Source: Erythrobacter sp. AP23
GTDB lineage: Bacteria > Pseudomonadota > Alphaproteobacteria > Sphingomonadales > Sphingomonadaceae
NCBI RefSeq assembly: GCF_001542855.1
Contig: NZ_LNBY01000001.1
Location: 124,001 to 188,000 of the forward strand
Reading direction: 5' to 3'
DNA length: 64,000 nt
Every line of letters begins with the position of its first letter. Within the stretch, counting starts at the first letter, position 1. Below the pieces are notes generated by a model that was not told where the DNA came from, ran no database searches, and saw only the letters and a list, made by a program, of their open reading frames with translations. Made by a program: the position numbers and the translations under genes. Shown piece after piece: positions 60,501 through 64,000 of the stretch.

Positions 60501-61053
60501 AGAAATCGAGGCGCAGTGCTTCGTCCATCCCGCTGGGGAAGATGTCGACGATCGATCCGCGCACCGCGTATTCGCCCTTGTCGATCACCGTGTCCGTGCG
60601 GCTGTAGCCTTGCTTTTGCAGCAGCAGCGACAGGCTCTCGCGTCCGATCTCGATACCCGGCTTGAACTCGCGCACGCTCTCGCGAATGCGAAAGGGAGTG
60701 AGTACGCGCTGGAGCACTGCGTTGGCCGTGGTGACAACCAGTTGCGCCTTTGCCTTGCCCGCCTGTAGGCGATGTAGCGCGGCCAGCCGTCGCGCGCTGA
60801 TCGCGAGGGCGGGGCTGGCGCGGTCGTAAGGCAGAGAATCCCATGCGGGGAATTCGATCACTTCCAGTTCGGGCGCGAAGAACGCGGCGGCATCGACGAT
60901 CCCTCGCATCGCCGCATCGTCCGGTGCGATGAAGACCGCGCGGCCCGTGCTGGCGCGGGCAAGGTCGGCCATCACCAGCGGTTGCGCGCCGCGCGCGACC
61001 TGCGCCAGAGTGAGGGGCGTATCGGCTTTCAGGATGCGGGAAAGGTCGGGCAT
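57562..61053 (-). CDS. mfd: Transcription-repair coupling factor Mfd
   Basis: A 1163-aa ATPase that removes RNA polymerase stalled at lesions and recruits UvrA. It has the UvrB-like N-terminal domains (APDDAAMRGIVDAAAFF, AWDSLPYDRASP), the RNA-polymerase-interacting region (VGDLIVHTEHGIGKYLGLEPI) and the translocase with Walker A GDVGFGKTEVALRAAFVA and DEEQRFGVTHKEKLK. The TRG motif region and C-terminal D7 complete it. Length is normal. The C-terminal end is basic (RKARKRERKAA). Confidence 0.96.
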   Translation of the reverse strand: MPDLSRILKADTPLTLAQVARGAQPLVMADLARASTGRAVFIAPDDAAMRGIVDAAAFFAPELEVIEFPAWDSLPYDRASPALAISARRLAALHRLQAGKAKAQLVVTTANAVLQRVLTPFRIRESVREFKPGIEIGRESLSLLLQKQGYSRTDTVIDKGEYAVRGSIVDIFPSGMDEALRLDFFGDELESLRTFDPNTQMSTGRLESHLLLPASEALLDEDSIKRFRSRYREMFGANATQDPLYEAVSDGRRLAGMEHWLPLFEDKLTTLFDHLGKDDLVVIDQASLAAADERVKDVADYYEQRTAITGQAKGNYRPLEPNALYLTGEEFKQALASTPAHRATPFDEPESDSVVSFGFRSGRDFAPERARGDNVYPVLAEHLKTLSKAGKRPLLAAYSKGSRSRIASILEEAGTPVQLAETWQEALGLAAKGKPAAMVLPIEASFANDEMELLTEQDILGDRLVRRKKKRKDADAFLAELQALSVGDLIVHTEHGIGKYLGLEPIPVGKSKHDCVQLEYKGGDKLFIPVENIDVLSRYGSSEEAVMLDRLGGEAWQKRRARLKERIREIAGELMQVAAQRALKKAPVLEVEDGAYNQFLDRFQYEETDDQERAIEDVLRDLESGKPMDRLVCGDVGFGKTEVALRAAFVAAMNGQQVAVVAPTTLLARQHFENFANRFRGFPLKVGRLSRLVPAREMKETRDGLANGQVDIVVGTHAILSKQTKFDNLGLVIVDEEQRFGVTHKEKLKQLRADVHMLTLTATPIPRTLQMAMTGLRELSTIQTPPVDRLAVRTYVMEWDDMVMREALLREHHRGGQSFIVVPRISDMEGIADWLHENVPEVKFVSAHGQMSAGEIEERMSAFYEGKYEVLLATTIVESGLDLPSANTIIIHRADIFGLAQLYQLRGRVGRAKLRAYAYLTYAQDTQLSEVAEKRLKVLGDLDSLGAGFQLASHDLDIRGAGNLLGDEQSGHIREVGFELYQSMLEDAILAAKAGELGLEAKPEKISPQITVDAPIMIPEDYVPDLAVRMALYRRLNDAEDKAEIEALAAEMIDRFGDLPPATANLVKLIEIKHQAIEANIAKIDVGAQGTLVTFHNDDFPDGPGLIAYVDRLQGTAKLRPDMKLVISRAWNSPESRLNGLFQLTKGLSGIVRKARKRERKAA

Positions 61054-61104
61054 CTCGGTTTCAGCGTTCCAGTCGTTGGGGCGTTCCGTGCGTGCGCAAA
61101 AAGC

Positions 61105-61234
61105 CCCCTCTTCTTCAGAGGAGGGGGTTGGGGGTGGTGGCGAGCGGAGCGAGCGCCCTTTGACACCACCCCACTGCGACTAGGCTCGCCTGCGGCTTAC
61201 CAAGTCTCGTTGCCCCTCCTCTGAAGAAGAGGGG
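61105..61234. repeat. Element bounded by 22-bp perfect inverted repeats
   Basis: The arms at 61105-61126 and 61213-61234 are exact reverse complements of each other, and each is itself a near-palindrome (CCCCTC...GAGGGG). The 86 nt between them contain a further stem (GTGGTG...CACCAC) with an inner GCGAGCGGAGCGAGCGC palindrome and no reading frame of note. It fills the gap between the mfd start and sdhE. Structure fits a MITE-like or intergenic palindromic element; no target-site duplication is obvious. Confidence 0.75.
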
Positions 61235-61240
61235 CGATAG

Positions 61241-61519
61241 TCAACGCGGAATATCGACGTAATCGAGTTCCTGCATCGCGCGCATGAGATCGCCCTCGAA
61301 CCGTGGAGGGGCGGGCTGCGTTTTCATCGCCCATGCCATGACATCGACATCGTCTTCCTCCAGCAGGGCTTCGAACCAGGCGAGTTCGGCCTCGCCCCAG
61401 TCGGCATGATACCGGTCGAAGAAGCCGCCGATCATGAAATCGGCTTCGCGCGTGCCGCGGTGCCAGGCGCGGAATTTCGCACGCTGCTTGCGGCCTTCGA
61501 GGGTAAGGAGATCGGGCAT
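61241..61519 (-). CDS. sdhE: Succinate dehydrogenase assembly factor 2 (SdhE)
   Basis: A 92-aa protein that helps attach FAD to SdhA. The family motif RGTREAD (RGxxE) is followed by the five-helix pattern MIGGFFDRY, LAWFEALLEEDDVDVMAW. It starts at the ATG at 61519 and is divergent from recG. It acts on the complex that consumes the succinate generated downstream of the propionate pathway in this window. Confidence 0.92.
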   Translation of the reverse strand: MPDLLTLEGRKQRAKFRAWHRGTREADFMIGGFFDRYHADWGEAELAWFEALLEEDDVDVMAWAMKTQPAPPRFEGDLMRAMQELDYVDIPR

Positions 61520-61551
61520 GTCCGCGCCTCTAGCGCCTTCCTTCCTGTTCG

Positions 61552-61640
61552 TCATCCCTGTGAAGGGAGGGATCCAGAAAAGGTCAGCAGCCGTGCGATA
61601 TCGACAGCTTATCTGGACCCCCGCCTGCGCGGGGGTGACG
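61552..61640. repeat. REP-like paired hairpin
   Basis: CATCCCTGTGAAGGGAGGGATCCAG on the left and a perfect 7-bp stem CCCCCGC-CTGC-GCGGGGG (61618-61635) with GTGACG on the right flank about 40 nt. The right half shares its core with 12873-12888. It lies between divergent sdhE and recG, so it occupies their promoter region. Confidence 0.7.
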
Positions 61641-61670
61641 GGGTGTTTTCGCTTGGTCTAGGAGATCGTC

Positions 61671-63734
61671 ATGCGCCCCGAGATCCTCAATCCGCTGTTT
61701 GCCGAGACCGAGACGCTCGAAGGCGTGGGGCCCAAAGTGAAGAAGCCACTCGACAGGCTCGGCCTTACGCGGGTGCGCGATCTCGACTACCACCTGCCCG
61801 AACGTTTCGTGACGCGTCGCGCGGTCGAGAATGTCGACGAGGCGGGCGAAGGCGAACAGATCGTCGTCAAGCTCACCGTTACCGAACATCGCAGCGGCCG
61901 TTCTCCGCGCGCGCCCTATCGTGTCCTGGCGCAGGATAGCATCGGCAACGTGCTGGCGCTGACCTATTTCGGTCGCGCCTCCTATACGGCGAAGAAACAG
62001 CTGCCGGTCGGCGAGGTGCGTTGGGTCGCCGGCAAGCTCGAGCGGTTCGGCGACATGCTCCAGATCGTGCATCCGGACCATGTGGTCGAAGACGGTGGCG
62101 AGACTCTGCAGCGGTTGTGCGAGCCGGTCTATCGCCTGTCCGAGGGGCTGACGCAGCCCAGGGTTGCGGGATTGGTCGAACAGGCCCTGACACGCACACC
62201 CGAGCTCCCCGAATGGATCGAACCTACGCAGGTGGAGAAAGAGGGCTGGCCGTCCTGGCGCGATGCGCTGGTGTTGGCGCACAAGGGCGAGAATGCCTCG
62301 GCGCGCGACCGGCTGGCCTATGACGAGTTGCTCGCCAATAGCCTTGCGCTAATGCTGGTGCGGGCGGACAATCGCAAGCGCAAGGGACAGCCGCTGCAAG
62401 GCGATGGCAGCTACCGCGGCAAGCTCGACCTACCATTCCCGCTGACCGGCGCGCAAAAACGTTCGATTGCGGAGATCGAGGGCGACATGGCGCAGGAAGC
62501 GCCGATGCTGCGACTGCTGCAGGGCGATGTCGGTGCGGGCAAGACGGTGGTGGCGCTGGAAGCCATGCTGATCGCTGTCGAAGCATGCGCGCAGGCAGCG
62601 ATGCTGGCGCCGACCGAGCTTCTTGCTCGCCAGCATTACGAGACGCTGCGCCGCATGGCCGCGCCCACGGGAGCTGAGGTTGTCCTGTTCACCGGTCGCG
62701 ACAAGGGAAGGGCGCGTGAAAGCATCCTTATGGGCCTCCTCGACGGGAGCATCGACATCGTCGTCGGCACGCATGCGATCTTCCAGGACACGGTCGCCTA
62801 TAAGAATCTCGCCATGGTGGTGATCGACGAACAGCATCGTTTCGGGGTCGGCCAGCGGCTGATGCTAGCGAGCAAGGGCAAGCGTGCGCCGCACGTTCTC
62901 GCCATGACCGCCACACCCATCCCGCGCACGCTGACGCTGGCGCAATATGGCGAGCTCGACGTGAGCAAGCTCGACGAACTACCGCCCGGTCGACAGGCGA
63001 TCGACACGGTGGTGATGGGGCAGGGCAAGATCGGTGCGCTGGTCGAGCGGCTTGCGGCGCAAATTGCCGATGGTCGTCAGGCCTATTGGGTGTGCCCGAT
63101 GGTCCGCGAGATGGATGGTCCGGATGAAATCGCTGCGGCGGAGGCGCGCTATGCCGCCCTGAAGGAGCGGTTCGGCGAGGACGTCGTCATGATCCACGGC
63201 CAGCTTGCGCCCGAGATCAAGGACGCGGCGATGGAGCGCTTCGCGCGCGGCGAAGCGAAACTGGTGGTGGCCACTACGGTGATCGAGGTGGGTGTCGACG
63301 TACCTAATGCGACGCTCATGGTGATCGAGCAGGCCGAGCGTTTCGGTCTGGCGCAATTGCACCAGTTACGTGGCCGTGTGGGGCGCGGAAGCGAGAAGTC
63401 GTTCTGTGTCCTGCTGCACGGCGAGACACTGTCCGAAACCGCTCAGAAACGGCTGGCGCTGATGCGCGAAAGTCAGGATGGTTTCTACCTCGCCGAAGAA
63501 GACCTGCGTCTTCGCGGAGGTGGTGAACTTCTTGGCACGCGGCAATCTGGCGATACGCCGTTCAGTGTCGCCAGCCTCGAGCAAATCACCGAACTGCTGC
63601 CCAAGGCCTATGACGATGCGCGCCTGCTGATGGAGCGCGACGGCGGGTTGGAGGGCAAGCGCGGCGAGGCGGCGCGCGTGCTGCTTTACCTGTTCGAACG
63701 CGATTTCGGCGTGAAGACGCTACGCGGCGGCTAG
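61671..63734 (+). CDS. recG: ATP-dependent DNA helicase RecG
   Basis: A 687-aa helicase that remodels stalled replication forks and Holliday junctions. An N-terminal wedge/OB domain (VKLTVTEHRSGRSPRAPYRVLA, about 65-150) precedes two helicase domains with Walker A LLQGDVGAGKTVVALEAML, the DEQH box VIDEQHRFGVGQRL, TATPIPRTL, TTVIEVGVDVPNATLMVIEQAERFG and HQLRGRVGRG. The C-terminal TRG region LYLAEEDLRLRGGGELLG-like segment is present. It ends at TAG overlapping the convergent kinase stop. Confidence 0.95.
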   Translation: MRPEILNPLFAETETLEGVGPKVKKPLDRLGLTRVRDLDYHLPERFVTRRAVENVDEAGEGEQIVVKLTVTEHRSGRSPRAPYRVLAQDSIGNVLALTYFGRASYTAKKQLPVGEVRWVAGKLERFGDMLQIVHPDHVVEDGGETLQRLCEPVYRLSEGLTQPRVAGLVEQALTRTPELPEWIEPTQVEKEGWPSWRDALVLAHKGENASARDRLAYDELLANSLALMLVRADNRKRKGQPLQGDGSYRGKLDLPFPLTGAQKRSIAEIEGDMAQEAPMLRLLQGDVGAGKTVVALEAMLIAVEACAQAAMLAPTELLARQHYETLRRMAAPTGAEVVLFTGRDKGRARESILMGLLDGSIDIVVGTHAIFQDTVAYKNLAMVVIDEQHRFGVGQRLMLASKGKRAPHVLAMTATPIPRTLTLAQYGELDVSKLDELPPGRQAIDTVVMGQGKIGALVERLAAQIADGRQAYWVCPMVREMDGPDEIAAAEARYAALKERFGEDVVMIHGQLAPEIKDAAMERFARGEAKLVVATTVIEVGVDVPNATLMVIEQAERFGLAQLHQLRGRVGRGSEKSFCVLLHGETLSETAQKRLALMRESQDGFYLAEEDLRLRGGGELLGTRQSGDTPFSVASLEQITELLPKAYDDARLLMERDGGLEGKRGEAARVLLYLFERDFGVKTLRGG

Positions 63735-64000
63735 AAGCCCAGCGCGTCGAGATCGCGCTCGACCGCGCCGCGATAACTGTCGCCGAACAGGCGGACGTGG
63801 ATGAGCCACATCCACAGACGATAGACCGGCAGTCGCTCCCGCCACCCGGGATCGAGCGCGAGCCGGTCGAAGAACTCCTCCGGCGGGCTGTCGAAAACCG
63901 TCAGCGCTGCAATGTCGACCTCGCGATCGCCGTAATAGGAGCAGGGATCGATCAGCCATGCCCGCGTTCCGTCCCACAGGACATTCCCGCCCCACAGATC
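63731..64000 (-). CDS. Fructosamine kinase family protein (3' part, cut by window edge)
   Basis: Only the last 89 codons are inside the window. DLWGGNVLWDGTRAWLIDP is the end of the catalytic loop (HGDLWGGN) and metal-binding segment of the fructosamine/ketosamine-3-kinase family, and YYGDREVDIAALTVFD and the C-terminal LFGDSYRGAVERDLDALGF agree. These kinases start repair of glycated proteins and sugars. The stop shares CTAG with recG's stop. Confidence 0.85.
   Translation of the reverse strand, partial: DLWGGNVLWDGTRAWLIDPCSYYGDREVDIAALTVFDSPPEEFFDRLALDPGWRERLPVYRLWMWLIHVRLFGDSYRGAVERDLDALGF

Overview
This is a 64 kb stretch of high-GC bacterial chromosome. Gene content and order point to an alphaproteobacterium of the Sphingomonadales, most likely the Erythrobacteraceae. 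Indicators are AddAB instead of RecBCD, a DivL-type kinase with tyrosine at the phosphoacceptor site, TlyA, the amgK-murU pair, Flp pilins, many GTG starts and short REP-like hairpins between genes. Almost all of the window is core genome in tightly overlapping operons (ATGA, TGATG and GTGA junctions). I see no prophage, complete insertion sequence, CRISPR array or integrated island.

Layout. 0-5.4 kb: topoisomerase IB, an NAD synthetase with an in-frame N-terminal helix-turn-helix region, a DMT transporter and convergent ilvE. 5.4-5.9 kb: a hairpin-rich region holding a very short reading frame with an almost complete anti-16S Shine-Dalgarno. 5.9-7.3 kb: a lipoprotein and divergent tlyA. 7.4-18.6 kb: a propionyl-CoA to succinyl-CoA cluster (pccB, mce, mutase, pccA) with biotin synthase, an enoyl-CoA hydratase, an S9 peptidase and two small membrane proteins. 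A 5' fragment of a second mce copy lies in the same cluster. 18.8-21.7 kb (minus): aroK-aroB, a cyclase-family hydrolase and a small secreted protein. 21.8-27.3 kb: a 44-aa membrane protein coupled to a 618-aa secreted protein, then xerD, accA and an M48/LysM lipoprotein protease. 27.3-32 kb: two Flp pilins, mutT, tRNA-Arg, a zincin, a hemerythrin protein, a PLD enzyme, folE and a LuxR-type HTH protein.

32.5-46.2 kb: a peroxiredoxin, then ahcY-divL-tsaE-amgK-murU-addB-addA-trxA, which joins methyl-cycle, cell-cycle, tRNA-modification, murein-recycling and recombination genes. 46.2-50.4 kb (minus): an inositol-phosphatase-like enzyme, argJ and a membrane spermidine-synthase-like gene split by a frameshift. 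50.5-57.6 kb: secA, a GNAT enzyme, a TauE exporter, tRNA-Asn, nadK and an EAL protein with a degenerate GGDEF domain. 57.6-64 kb: mfd, a 22-bp inverted-repeat element, sdhE, recG and the 3' part of a fructosamine-kinase-family gene cut by the window edge.

The points most worth a second look are the short frame and stacked hairpins upstream of ilvE, the HTH-NAD synthetase frame with its 10-bp inverted repeat, the uncharacterised 44-aa/618-aa pair, the two coupled small membrane proteins and the mce relic in the propionate cluster, the tyrosine at the DivL-like phosphoacceptor site, and the split spermidine-synthase-like gene. All functional calls come from reading motifs and context; no database search was possible.
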